Shown here: positions 1 through 7,635 of the stretch, piece after piece | Layout of the letters: the number at the start of each line of letters is the position of its first letter | Numbering within the stretch: the first letter of the stretch is position 1 | NCBI GenBank assembly: GCA_964410325.1 | Contig: CAYPFN010000001.1 | Span: 1-64,000, forward strand | DNA length: 64,000 nucleotides | Direction of reading: 5' to 3' | DNA from: CAAFZY01 sp964410325 | Lineage (GTDB): Bacteria > Pseudomonadota > Alphaproteobacteria > RF32 > CAG-239 | Translations under genes and position numbers: made by a program | Notes under the pieces: generated by a model | What the model was told of the DNA's origin: nothing | What the model saw: only the letters and a program-made list of their open reading frames with translations | The model's database searches: none

Positions 1-174
1 GAAGAAACTCAACGCAAAATCCAGCTTAACGAGAGGCTTAAATTAAGCATCGCTCAGTTGCTTGATCTGGTGATTGAATCAAAACGTTTAACAACAAAGT
101 CTGATAATTGCATTAAAACTGATAATAAGAAAGATATGCAGGAAATTAAGCGTCAGAATATTAAGCACCGTTAG
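1..174 (+). CDS. 3' end of an unidentified gene (partial)
   Basis: The reading frame is open from base 1 to a TAG at 172-174 and gives a basic, polar, helix-prone C-terminal tail of 57 residues starting EETQRKIQLNERLK and ending KRQNIKHR. The 5' part lies outside the window. No family can be assigned from this tail. A symmetric hairpin follows 40 bp downstream, as expected for the end of a transcription unit. Confidence 0.5.
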   Translation, partial: EETQRKIQLNERLKLSIAQLLDLVIESKRLTTKSDNCIKTDNKKDMQEIKRQNIKHR

Positions 175-213
175 TTTGTCGGGAACAATTTGCCTTGCTG
201 TGAAAGATATAGT

Positions 214-239
214 AAAAGCCGCATTAAAAAGCGGCTTTT
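214..239. terminator. Bidirectional intrinsic terminator
   Basis: A perfect 9-bp stem (AAAAGCCGC / GCGGCTTTT) encloses an 8-nt loop. The A-run on one side and the T-run on the other allow it to work in both directions. It sits between the convergent partial gene ending at 174 and the flavoprotein gene ending at 248. Confidence 0.8.
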
Positions 240-247
240 AAGTTTAA

Positions 248-1636
248 TTATTCACCGGTTTTAATTTTTTCAATCAGTTCTTTCACTGTCGGAATGCCGT
301 TGCGATATAATGGATCGGTAGCAAAACGATATACCTGGTGGCCGGCAAATAGCAAATGATCTTTGACACTGCCGCCATGGCCGACCTCATAAAGCGTTTT
401 ATGAATGCAATAAGTGCGCGGATCCGGGATCTTGCCAGTGGTACCATTGGCGCGTGACCAGGTAGAAAACTGGCATTGCGATAAGCAGCCGACGCATTCG
501 GCACGATCCTGCTTCATTTTCTTGTAATCTTCTTCACTCATAAAGACAATTGTTTCATCAGGCGTTTCCTGAATGATGTTAAGCCCGGCTTTTATTTGGT
601 TTTCAGCTTTTGAGGCATCTTCAGGTTTGATATACACGGTACGTCTGGCATTCATGGCTAGAGCATGTGAAAATTCATTATCTGGCTCATTTTTAAAAGA
701 AATTTCACCTTTTTTGCGTTCAATTAATTTTTCTAAGAAAGTATTTTTTATGGCTGATGAAAAGAAACCAGTCGGACTGAATTTTTGCAAAATGACGTCG
801 CCTTTTTTAACGTGCATCATTACGTTTTTCCAAGCATCGCTGATAGGGCTCTCTTTGGTAATCATCGGGCGGGTGCCGAACTGAAAAGCGACATCGCCTA
901 ATTCAGGATTGTCGATATAATCTTCCCAGTCGCTTAATTTCCAAACACCGCCAGCAATAATAATCGGTGTTTTTTCCAAACCGAGGTTGCGTAAGAGTTT
1001 ACGTAAATCAACCAAACGGTTATATGGTGATTGTGGCTGTTTGGGATCTTCAGCGTTGGATAAGCCGTTATGACCGCCAGCTAGCCAAGGGTCTTCATAA
1101 ACAACACCACCTAAATATTCTGAACATTTTGAATAAGCACGTTTCCATAAAACCTGAAAAGCACGAGCCGAGGAGATAATCGGGTAATAATAAACTTTGA
1201 ATTTGGAGGCTAGTTCGCCCAAATGATACGGTAGACCAGCGCCGCAAGTGACGCCGTGGATAAGCCCTTTGCTTCCTTCCAAGATGGCGGTAATAATCCT
1301 TTCAGAATCAGCCATTTCCCATAACATATTCATATGAATTCGACCGTTGCCGCCAGAAACTTCATGAGCAATACGCGCCTGATCAATACCGCCACGGATG
1401 GCATATTGCACCATTTCTTCATGGCGCTCGGCACGGATTTTCTTTTTGAATGTCTCAATAATAACATTGCCGTTGTTATCAACGGCATCTGGGCTAACCG
1501 CTGAAAAAGTGCCAACGCAGTTTTCTTTTGCCCAGGCGCCGGAGCTGTAGCCGTTGCTACCGTTAATGCCTTTGCCACCCTCTATCAGAGGCAAGACTTC
1601 TTTACCAGACAGGATGATAGGATTTAAATCTTTCAA
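248..1636 (-). CDS. Nitronate monooxygenase / YrpB-type flavin oxidoreductase
   Basis: A 462-residue TIM-barrel flavoprotein of the nitronate monooxygenase (2-nitropropane dioxygenase) family, expected to be cytosolic and FMN-dependent. The phosphate-binding signature IIIAGGVW lies near residue 220, followed by DVAFQFGTRP. A substrate-side segment GLIHGVTCGAGLPYH lies near residue 130. It is longer than typical members, which have about 310-360 residues. The C-terminal third carries a cysteine cluster CVGCLSQC near residue 385 and another Cys in TYCIH, so a metal or Fe-S site is possible. Translation starts at a TTG, with AAGGA 8 nt upstream. It is alone on its strand between a terminator and a 10-bp palindrome. 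The true substrate is unknown; the family call is secure. Confidence 0.85.
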   Translation of the reverse strand: MKDLNPIILSGKEVLPLIEGGKGINGSNGYSSGAWAKENCVGTFSAVSPDAVDNNGNVIIETFKKKIRAERHEEMVQYAIRGGIDQARIAHEVSGGNGRIHMNMLWEMADSERIITAILEGSKGLIHGVTCGAGLPYHLGELASKFKVYYYPIISSARAFQVLWKRAYSKCSEYLGGVVYEDPWLAGGHNGLSNAEDPKQPQSPYNRLVDLRKLLRNLGLEKTPIIIAGGVWKLSDWEDYIDNPELGDVAFQFGTRPMITKESPISDAWKNVMMHVKKGDVILQKFSPTGFFSSAIKNTFLEKLIERKKGEISFKNEPDNEFSHALAMNARRTVYIKPEDASKAENQIKAGLNIIQETPDETIVFMSEEDYKKMKQDRAECVGCLSQCQFSTWSRANGTTGKIPDPRTYCIHKTLYEVGHGGSVKDHLLFAGHQVYRFATDPLYRNGIPTVKELIEKIKTGE

Positions 1637-1718
1637 TGCTTTTTCCTTAAAATAAAAATTATTCTTAAATTCTATTTATGCAATTTTTTGTGAAAAGAAA
1701 AGTAGGCACTTTAGATAC

Positions 1719-1744
1719 CTATAGTATCCCTAAAGATACTATAG
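1719..1744. promoter_or_regulatory. 10-bp perfect inverted repeat upstream of the flavoprotein gene
   Basis: CTATAGTATC and GATACTATAG are perfect inverted copies around a 6-nt spacer. The site lies 83 bp upstream of the TTG start at 1636 and 42 bp downstream of the kinase stop. No T-run follows on either strand and the arms are AT-rich, so it looks more like an operator for a dimeric regulator than an intrinsic terminator. The regulator is unknown. Confidence 0.45.
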
Positions 1745-1786
1745 TGGAATTTCGCGGTTTTTCGAGGTAAAAAAATGTGAAAATGT

Positions 1787-3262
1787 TTATCCGGCAATTT
1801 TGAAGACGGCGAAACCGAAGTTATTTAAGATAATGAAAGCAACGACAATATTAATAACAGCATAGATTTCAAGCATATTAAGTAAAGGCTGATATTTTAA
1901 CAAAGGAAGTCTGGTTTGCAGGCGATTACCGATAACATATAAGGCTTTAATCACCAATGCCATAAGCAGTAGCTGTAAAGCGTAGCCGCCGGATGTTAAA
2001 ATTGGTTGCAGGGGTTTTAAAATAAATGATAAGCTACCGAAAAAGAAAAGGTAAATTATGATGCCGGCCAGCGTTAATTTGTTAAGTTTAATGAACTTTA
2101 AGTGTTTTTCCTGTTTCAGTTGTTCATTTTTTTCGGTGGACAATTCGGAAATTTCCATGCCACGGATTTTAACAGGCATGGCTTTTTCTTCTTTAACGGC
2201 ATCCATATTTTGTTTGAATTTCATTTCCATGGCGCATAATCCGCAGCCTTTGGAGGTAAAGTAAACATGGTCGGGGCTTTGTTTGCAGTTTTTTAGATTA
2301 CGGAACAAGTATTCCATATGTTCCTGCCATTCTTTGGCCGACGGACTTTTTTGACCTTTCAGAAAAGCGCGGTCAAACAATTCTAAGGTTTTTTTATCAA
2401 AATAATGATGCATGCTGTAAGGATTGGGTGCCTGATAAGAATCCGGCCATAAGCCATAAGCGTAATGATACTTCTTAATACGTGTCTGAATGGTTAACAT
2501 GTCATCATTGGTTTTACGTGGCGTGCCGGAAAAGGGGTGAATGCCGTTATTTAAAAGTTTGAAGATGATGACGGCCAAAGCAAATTTATCTTGCTCTTCG
2601 CCCATCTCTTCACAGTTTTGCATCATGCCTTCAGGATAAATATATTCTTCACTGACAAATTCTGCTGGATAACGGTTTTTTTCGCCTTTAATGGAAAAAC
2701 CGTCGCAGTCGAACATGGCAACCAGCATATTTTCTTTATAAACGGATATATTGGCTGGTTTTAAATCGACAATATAATGTTCACATTTATGCAGAGCGGC
2801 AACCATGGAGGCAATATTGTAAGCGGCGTATAAACGGTTGCTGTAGCTTTCAGACAGCCCAAGTTTTTTACGAACAGCTTTTTGCATTAAATGATCTAAG
2901 GAAACGGCCTCGTTCATATTGATTAAAGGCATCAAATATCCGACGCAAAAACCGTCGTCATCTTCCAAGATTGCTTCTGGCCAAGCAATCTGCACATAAG
3001 TTCTGCCATCGTATTTTATTGGCGGAATATTCGGACGATTATGTAGCATGGCTTCCAATTTTTGGCGGTTGGTATGGCTTTTGCTACGGTCATGAAAAAT
3101 TTTGGCAACCAGTTCAGGATGGTTAACATCACGGTAAATTTTTCCGGCTGCACCGCCTTTATTTAACAATTCGCCTAATTTTTCACGTTCAAAATGGCCG
3201 TCACCGTATATGGCGTTGAAATATAAAAACTCCTGTTTCTGTTTTATATCCTGCGTGTTCAT
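1787..3262 (-). CDS. TerY-P triad Ser/Thr protein kinase with C-terminal membrane anchor
   Basis: Residue numbers count from the ATG at 3262. A Gly-rich loop (NKGGAAGKIY) and VAKIF lysine (about K54) open the kinase fold. The catalytic loop is YIVDLKPANISV (D166; the HRD arginine is absent). The metal-binding loop is DCDGF (D187) rather than DFG, as in YegI-like kinases. After the kinase domain comes a GCGLC motif and then three hydrophobic segments in the last 110 residues, which would anchor it in the inner membrane. The chosen start overlaps the phosphatase stop as ATGA. An upstream in-frame ATG at 3277 would add five residues. Last gene of the lipoprotein-VWA-PP2C-kinase cassette. The HRD change means activity is likely but unproven. 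Confidence 0.85.
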   Translation of the reverse strand: MNTQDIKQKQEFLYFNAIYGDGHFEREKLGELLNKGGAAGKIYRDVNHPELVAKIFHDRSKSHTNRQKLEAMLHNRPNIPPIKYDGRTYVQIAWPEAILEDDDGFCVGYLMPLINMNEAVSLDHLMQKAVRKKLGLSESYSNRLYAAYNIASMVAALHKCEHYIVDLKPANISVYKENMLVAMFDCDGFSIKGEKNRYPAEFVSEEYIYPEGMMQNCEEMGEEQDKFALAVIIFKLLNNGIHPFSGTPRKTNDDMLTIQTRIKKYHYAYGLWPDSYQAPNPYSMHHYFDKKTLELFDRAFLKGQKSPSAKEWQEHMEYLFRNLKNCKQSPDHVYFTSKGCGLCAMEMKFKQNMDAVKEEKAMPVKIRGMEISELSTEKNEQLKQEKHLKFIKLNKLTLAGIIIYLFFFGSLSFILKPLQPILTSGGYALQLLLMALVIKALYVIGNRLQTRLPLLKYQPLLNMLEIYAVINIVVAFIILNNFGFAVFKIAG

Positions 3263-4008
3263 TTCAAGCCAATCCATAAAAGCGTTTTGTCATCGGGGTT
3301 TAACTGGCAAGCGCGCGGGGCTTCCAACGTGTTGTTTAAAGCGCGGACGGCTTTGCGGTGATTTTTTTCATCATGCAGAAAGCTGTTGATTGGTTCTACA
3401 AAGCCATTTTTCAAACATTCATATCCTTTGGTAAAAGCAAAACCGGTAACGCCGTCAGTCATCAGCATCAGGCTTTGGGCCTCTTCAAAGGGTGTGAAAC
3501 GCAGACTGTCTTTCCAATCATCCATGGTGAAAAAATAGGTTTCACAGGAGAATAAACCGTTTTCTGGCCGAGAAACCCAGACAGTCTGTAATGAATCACC
3601 TAAGGCTATCGCCGCTCCATCGCCAATATGGAAGAAAATACCACGATTTTTGATGTAAACGGTGCCGACAACCGTCGCGGCAAAATCAACCAACCCGTTT
3701 TCATTTTTTGATTTATTGAAACGGTGATAAATAAGTTTTTGGCGGGCCACTTCCAAAGCGTCAATAATTTTTTGCCGAATATCATTCAGGGGGCAGGATA
3801 TTAAAATATCACACAGGGTGCTGCAAACAGTTTTAGCGCCGATTTTTCCGTATTTTGCTGAGCCAGCGCCATCAGAAATAACAGCGACAACTCTGCCACT
3901 GCGGTTAGCATGAGCATAAAAATCTTGACAGGGCAGATTTTTAGCCTTGTGATACGGCCCAGTAATGCTGGCGGCCACAATGTATGCATTTGTCTTTTTA
4001 TTCGTCAT
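3259..4008 (-). CDS. PP2C-type protein phosphatase of the TerY-P triad
   Basis: A 249-residue PPM/PP2C-like Ser/Thr phosphatase that probably reverses the action of the adjacent kinase. Metal-site motifs of the family are visible in order: VAVISDGAGS near residue 50, FHIGDGAAIAL near 125, LMLMTDGVTG near 185 and a terminal DDKTLLWI. A CQDF segment precedes the first motif. The start MTNKKTN at 4008 overlaps the VWA stop by 11 bp; a longer in-frame extension to 4074 lies wholly inside the VWA gene and lacks homology-like sequence. The stop overlaps the kinase ATG by 4 bp, so the three genes are probably translationally coupled. Confidence 0.88.
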   Translation of the reverse strand: MTNKKTNAYIVAASITGPYHKAKNLPCQDFYAHANRSGRVVAVISDGAGSAKYGKIGAKTVCSTLCDILISCPLNDIRQKIIDALEVARQKLIYHRFNKSKNENGLVDFAATVVGTVYIKNRGIFFHIGDGAAIALGDSLQTVWVSRPENGLFSCETYFFTMDDWKDSLRFTPFEEAQSLMLMTDGVTGFAFTKGYECLKNGFVEPINSFLHDEKNHRKAVRALNNTLEAPRACQLNPDDKTLLWIGLK

Positions 4009-4684
4009 TCCAATCGTTAATGTCCTCAAGTAAATCATCCGCATTGGGTGCAGCTTTGGAAATACAGGAAACACTGCGGCTCAGCCATAAGAAAAATTCG
4101 GTAAATTTTAAGCCGGTTAAACGTTTGGGCGACATTAAAGAAAATTTTGCCAATTTTTCCAGATTGGCGCCTTGTGTGCCGACAGCATGAATAATAACTT
4201 TTTTATTTTGCTGGGCATAGCGGCATTTTTCCGCGGCCTGTTCCCAACCATAATCCGTAGGTTCGCCGTCGCTGATTAAAAATATCCACGGGCGTTTTGA
4301 TGTAACGCCGCAGCTGTCATAAAGGCATTTTTGCTCTTCAATTTTTTGCAACGCCAACTCCATGGCTTTGCCGATAGGCGTTAAACCGCCGGCTTCCATG
4401 ACCGGAGCGGTAAAATTCATGGCGTCAACCCAGTCTGAACTTATAACAGCTTCATCCTTGCCACAGGCTTTGATGATTAAGAGCTGGACGCGGGAACTGG
4501 CATCAATATCTTCTTTTAGCTCTTTTTCTAAAGTGCTTAAACCGACATTCAATTGTTTTATCGGTTCGCCACGCATGGAGCCGGAACAATCGAGGACTAA
4601 GACGCAGGGCGTACGTTCATTAGCGTTATCGGCAAATTCCACATAGGGAATAGTATCATCAGAATTTTTTTTGGGTCCGTTCAT
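3998..4684 (-). CDS. TerY-like von Willebrand factor A domain protein
   Basis: A 228-residue single VWA domain. The MIDAS metal site is complete: VLVLDCSGSM (DxSxS, D32), GGLTPIG for the threonine and FLISDGEPTD for the second aspartate. This matches TerY of tellurite/stress operons, proposed to scaffold the partner kinase and phosphatase. The start MNGPKK at 4684 has AAAGGA 9 nt upstream; the ATG at 4693 lies directly on that SD and is less likely. It follows the small lipoprotein gene by 18 bp and overlaps the phosphatase gene. Cytosolic: no signal peptide or membrane segment. Confidence 0.88.
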   Translation of the reverse strand: MNGPKKNSDDTIPYVEFADNANERTPCVLVLDCSGSMRGEPIKQLNVGLSTLEKELKEDIDASSRVQLLIIKACGKDEAVISSDWVDAMNFTAPVMEAGGLTPIGKAMELALQKIEEQKCLYDSCGVTSKRPWIFLISDGEPTDYGWEQAAEKCRYAQQNKKVIIHAVGTQGANLEKLAKFSLMSPKRLTGLKFTEFFLWLSRSVSCISKAAPNADDLLEDINDWNDE

Positions 4685-4702
4685 TTTTAACATCCTTTAG
4701 TT

Positions 4703-4837
4703 TCAATGCCGCGGGTAGCTGTGCGGATAACCGCTGTTGTCAAGTGGGATGGGATCGGAGACTTTACCGCAGGCCGACAAACAGCCAAGGGCCGAGATGA
4801 TTACTAAAATTGAAAAAAATTTAAAAATATATTTCAT
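4703..4837 (-). CDS. Small lipoprotein, 44 aa
   Basis: An ORF of 44 codons starting MKYIFKFFSILVIISALG with a lipobox LSAC followed by GKVSDP. The mature peptide would be only about 22 residues, Pro/Tyr-rich and ending YPHSYPRH. AAAGG lies about 8 nt upstream of the ATG. It is the first gene of the minus-strand unit leading into the VWA-PP2C-kinase cassette, with an 18-bp gap. It resembles in size and design the tiny LptM/YifL-type lipoproteins, but the sequence after the cysteine is too short to assign a family. Confidence 0.7.
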   Translation of the reverse strand: MKYIFKFFSILVIISALGCLSACGKVSDPIPLDNSGYPHSYPRH

Positions 4838-4926
4838 TTTTTAACCTTTTTATTGTATTCGGAATGATGACAATTATATCCAAAACGATTGTAAAATACA
4901 AAGTAAAATTAAGGATTTTAACAGAG

Positions 4927-5454
4927 ATGTGCAAACTTGTTTTAAAAGTGTTTTTTATGGTTTTGTTGTCAGTGGCGTCGGTTTATGCCAAAGACAATGT
5001 CAATATTTATGAAAAACCGCGTAAAGCTCCGGCTCAGGCTGTTATTCACGAAAGTGGCAAAAATTACCGGCTTTCGGATTTTAAAGGCGAATTTGTGGTG
5101 GCGATTTTTTGGTCGCGTGATTGCGGTCCGTGCATAGGTGAGCTTAAAAGCCTGAATGGTTTTTATAATGCCACAAAAGGCAAAGGCGTGCGACTGTTGT
5201 TGATTTCGCCCAATGAGCAATGGAGCTCAATTGCCGAGCAAAAACGTTTTTTAAAACGTTACGGCGCGCCAGATGTTGATTTTTATGTTGATGAAAAAGG
5301 CATGGTGGCTTCTGATTTAGGGATTTTTACCAGTCCGCATACCGTATTGATTAATGAAAAGGGCGAAGAAATAGGACGTATTCGCGGCAGTGCCAAATGG
5401 GATCGAGACGATGTCATTGAATATATTTATCAGCTAAAGGAAAAATACGGTTAA
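4927..5454 (+). CDS. Secreted TlpA/ResA-like thioredoxin-fold protein
   Basis: A predicted periplasmic thiol-disulfide oxidoreductase. The start MCKLVLKVFF at 4927 follows AAGGA and gives a signal peptide ending near VYAKDN; a longer frame to 4864 would bury it. The AhpC/TSA-TlpA fold is shown by the FVVAIFWSRDCGPC strand and active site (CGPC, C66 and C69), a central SPNEQW segment and the cis-Pro loop FTSPHTVLIN. The catalytic cysteine pair is intact. Transcribed divergently from the TerY-P cassette. Substrate unknown; the abundant disulfide candidates in the next protein make it an obvious, untested partner. Confidence 0.82.
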   Translation: MCKLVLKVFFMVLLSVASVYAKDNVNIYEKPRKAPAQAVIHESGKNYRLSDFKGEFVVAIFWSRDCGPCIGELKSLNGFYNATKGKGVRLLLISPNEQWSSIAEQKRFLKRYGAPDVDFYVDEKGMVASDLGIFTSPHTVLINEKGEEIGRIRGSAKWDRDDVIEYIYQLKEKYG

Positions 5455-5494
5455 CGCTATGTTGTAAATTATCATTATGATTTTAGGAAAAATC

Positions 5495-5521
5495 TTGACG
5501 GTTAGGCTTTTATGTTATACT
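5495..5521 (+). promoter_or_regulatory. Candidate sigma70 promoter of the Cys-rich gene
   Basis: TTGACG at 5495-5500 and TATACT at 5516-5521 are separated by 15 bp (16 bp if CTTGAC is taken). The short spacer is suboptimal, but both boxes are near consensus and lie about 45 bp upstream of the SD (GAGGG, 5551-5555). Confidence 0.5.
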
Positions 5522-5563
5522 CTTTTAAATATGTATATTTTTTGAATGTTGAGGGCTGATAAA

Positions 5564-6877
5564 ATGCGGGCAATGGCAAAATTTTTAATGTTGATTGTTT
5601 TGACGGCGGCAGTGGATGCGAAAGCTAAAGTTTGTTTTTTGCCAGGCGTTTTGGAAGGAGATGGGTGTATTGATAACAGCAGCTGGAGCGGATCAGGTTG
5701 TTCCAGTGCTTATGACCAAACAGAAGAGTGTGCAGATGGTTATCAGTCGCAAACCTGCATTTATAACGGGACAACATATTATCGGTGTTATTGCCGATCA
5801 GATAATTTCACAAGCGATCAAGGCGGAAAATATATATGCACCAGCGGAAATTTTTCGGATACCTGTGGCTGTTCGGCAAGCAATGTCATTTGCAATAAGA
5901 CCTTGTATCCATACGAAGGTTGTTCAGAATATCCTAATACGACTGAATCTACAGATTCCTGCCTTGATCCGAATGATGGAACTATCTGGTATATGGATTG
6001 TGGCTGTTCTGAGACAGCATATCCGATGGATTGCACTGAGACTGGATTAAAAGCTCCAACCGGCGTGGACTATTGCGAAGGCACAGATGGCGTTCGTAAG
6101 TATTCTTTCTGTATTTGTGATGATGCCTGGTCAACGGAAGAATGCAGTTCTCGGACTGACGGCTGTACAACACTGGCCGACAAGGTTTGGAACGGAAATG
6201 ATAATTGCTATCTTTGCAGTGCGGAGACCTGTAGCGAAGAGAATCAGGTAAATTTGGAAGCGTATTGGTGTGATATGTCGCAACACACGGTAGTCGACTG
6301 CACAACACTGGGGTATACACAAGCATCAGAATGTGATGACGGAAGTTCTGGCGTTAAGTGTCCATTTGATTCCAGTTATATATTCTGCGAAAATGCCGGG
6401 GGGGTAGATGAAACCACCTGTTCTGAGGGCTATACGGAAGGGATTACTGAGGACGATTGTCCGCAAGATGAAAATGGTTGTACCATGTTTATACCTGACA
6501 GTTCTAATGATAATTGCGGTATGTGTCATACATTTTCGGGTTGTACATACTGTTCTGAAGCTGCTTGTGAGGCAGATACAGGGAAGGAGTGTTCTATTAC
6601 GTTGTATTCTTTTGACTCAGAGTTAAACATGGCTATTCCTTGCTATTCATCAGGTGGTGGTGGTTTAGTAGTTGGTGATAGTGATAGTGATAGTGATAGT
6701 GATAGTGGTAGTATATTGGATGTGTGTTGTACTACATTACGTGTAACAAGCGGCGGAGTTTACTATTGCACTAATGATTACAATAGCAATGGTATGGTAG
6801 GTGTCACAGGGTGTTACACTACGTTACAAAAGGAGATGAATTGTAATTTCCAATTATGCAGTGTGAGCAGAATATGA
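5564..6877 (+). CDS. Secreted cysteine-rich protein with Asp-Ser repeat tract
   Basis: No family recognised. The start MRAMAKFLML at 5564 has GAGGG 8 nt upstream and yields a signal peptide ending near VDAKAK. The mature part contains 45 cysteines in about 415 residues, in recurring short modules such as CGC, CYC, CxxC and ECDDGSSG, with many Asp, Thr, Ser and Gly and very few Lys. Near residue 370 a GGGG hinge is followed by (Asp-Ser)5 encoded by five perfect GATAGT units. It is probably an extracellular, disulfide-stabilised repeat protein. The C-terminus looks truncated by frameshift: a near copy of an internal module straddles the stop and stays open to 6905 in another frame. Confidence 0.8.
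   Translation: MRAMAKFLMLIVLTAAVDAKAKVCFLPGVLEGDGCIDNSSWSGSGCSSAYDQTEECADGYQSQTCIYNGTTYYRCYCRSDNFTSDQGGKYICTSGNFSDTCGCSASNVICNKTLYPYEGCSEYPNTTESTDSCLDPNDGTIWYMDCGCSETAYPMDCTETGLKAPTGVDYCEGTDGVRKYSFCICDDAWSTEECSSRTDGCTTLADKVWNGNDNCYLCSAETCSEENQVNLEAYWCDMSQHTVVDCTTLGYTQASECDDGSSGVKCPFDSSYIFCENAGGVDETTCSEGYTEGITEDDCPQDENGCTMFIPDSSNDNCGMCHTFSGCTYCSEAACEADTGKECSITLYSFDSELNMAIPCYSSGGGGLVVGDSDSDSDSDSGSILDVCCTTLRVTSGGVYYCTNDYNSNGMVGVTGCYTTLQKEMNCNFQLCSVSRI
6327..6353 (+). repeat. 27-bp internal repeat, copy 1
   Basis: CAGAATGTGATGACGGAAGT plus TCTGGCG, encoding part of SECDDGSSG in frame. It matches copy 2 at 6868-6894 at 25 of 27 positions. Confidence 0.75.
6677..6706 (+). repeat. Hexanucleotide microsatellite (GATAGT)5
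   Basis: Five perfect GATAGT units, bordered by GTTGGT before and GGTAGT after, encode (Asp-Ser)5 in the Cys-rich protein. Gain or loss of units would change tract length without shifting the frame. Confidence 0.9.
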
Positions 6878-6894
6878 TGACGGAAGTTCCGGCG
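6868..6894 (+). repeat. 27-bp repeat, copy 2, out of frame at the gene end
   Basis: This copy differs from 6327-6353 at two positions. In the main frame it runs into a TGA at 6875-6877. Read in the frame used by copy 1 it gives AEYDDGSSGAEV and a TAA at 6903-6905. It therefore marks a displaced or frameshifted end of the Cys-rich coding region. Confidence 0.7.
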
Positions 6895-6964
6895 CAGAGG
6901 TTTAAAATTTATGCGAAAGATATTGAGGAAATATCAGCTTTCTAAATTTTGTGTAGGATAAGCT

Positions 6965-7561
6965 TTACAACCATTTAATCAGCATAAAACTGCCAATTAG
7001 TAAAATTAAGAATAAAATAGAAAGCCAGCCTAAATTTTTCTCAATAAAAATTTTCATCGGTTCGCCGTATTTTTTTAAAAGCCATGCCACAAAGAAAAAG
7101 CGCATGCCACGAGCCAAAACGGAGGCAACTGTAAAGACCATTAAATCCAAATGAACTGCGCCACTGGCAATGGTGATAATCTTGTAGGGGAAAGGGGTTA
7201 AGCCAGCACCAAACACAATCCATGCGCCGTATTCGTGATAGTACTTTTCAAATTTTTGAAACTGTTCAAGGGCGTTGTACATTTCTAAAATCGGTTTGGC
7301 GATTAAATCAAAAAATCCAGCGCCAATAATGTAACCGAAATATCCGCCTAAAACGCTAGCAATGGTCGCTAAGCTGGCAATGCGCCATGCTTTCAAAGGC
7401 GTGGCTAAAACCATGGGGATAATCATCACATCAGGCGGAATCGGGAAAAACGAACTTTCCGCAAAGGCTACCAAAAATAAAAAAAACATGGCATTGTTAT
7501 GCGCTGAAAGATTTAATAAAAGATTGTACATTTTATGCAGAAGCTGGTGTATGTGCCGCAT
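6965..7561 (-). CDS. DedA/YqaA-family inner-membrane protein
   Basis: A polytopic membrane protein of the SNARE-associated/DedA (VTT) superfamily, YqaA branch. Family hallmarks are AFAESSFFPIPPDVMIIPM after the first hydrophobic segment and FGAGLTPFPYKIITIASGA in the second half, with several membrane helices. DedA proteins are linked to membrane homeostasis and lipid flipping; the substrate here is unknown. The start MRHIHQLLHK at 7561 has AGGGA 8 nt upstream; an upstream in-frame TTG at 7594 is less likely. Convergent with the Cys-rich gene and with no clear terminator between them. Confidence 0.85.
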   Translation of the reverse strand: MRHIHQLLHKMYNLLLNLSAHNNAMFFLFLVAFAESSFFPIPPDVMIIPMVLATPLKAWRIASLATIASVLGGYFGYIIGAGFFDLIAKPILEMYNALEQFQKFEKYYHEYGAWIVFGAGLTPFPYKIITIASGAVHLDLMVFTVASVLARGMRFFFVAWLLKKYGEPMKIFIEKNLGWLSILFLILLIGSFMLIKWL

Positions 7562-7635
7562 GGTTTTCCCTGATAAAAATTGAAATATTTTCAATATATG
7601 CCGTATATTTTTTATTTTGACAACAGCTTATTTTA

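Noticed and set aside
573..884. Plus-strand ORF of 103 aa inside the flavoprotein gene
   Set aside because: It is antisense to a well-supported gene, has no SD, and its translation shows no domain-like pattern. The same holds for the other antisense frames in 283-1578, 8108-8731, 18708-19037 and 38004-38912.
5616..6050. 144-aa ORF overlapping the Cys-rich gene in another frame
   Set aside because: The signal peptide, SD and modular cysteines belong to the 5564-6877 frame. The overlapping frames are by-products of biased codons.
6677..6706. GATAGT tract as a CRISPR-like array
   Set aside because: Units are 6 bp without spacers, and encode Asp-Ser in frame; no cas genes are present.
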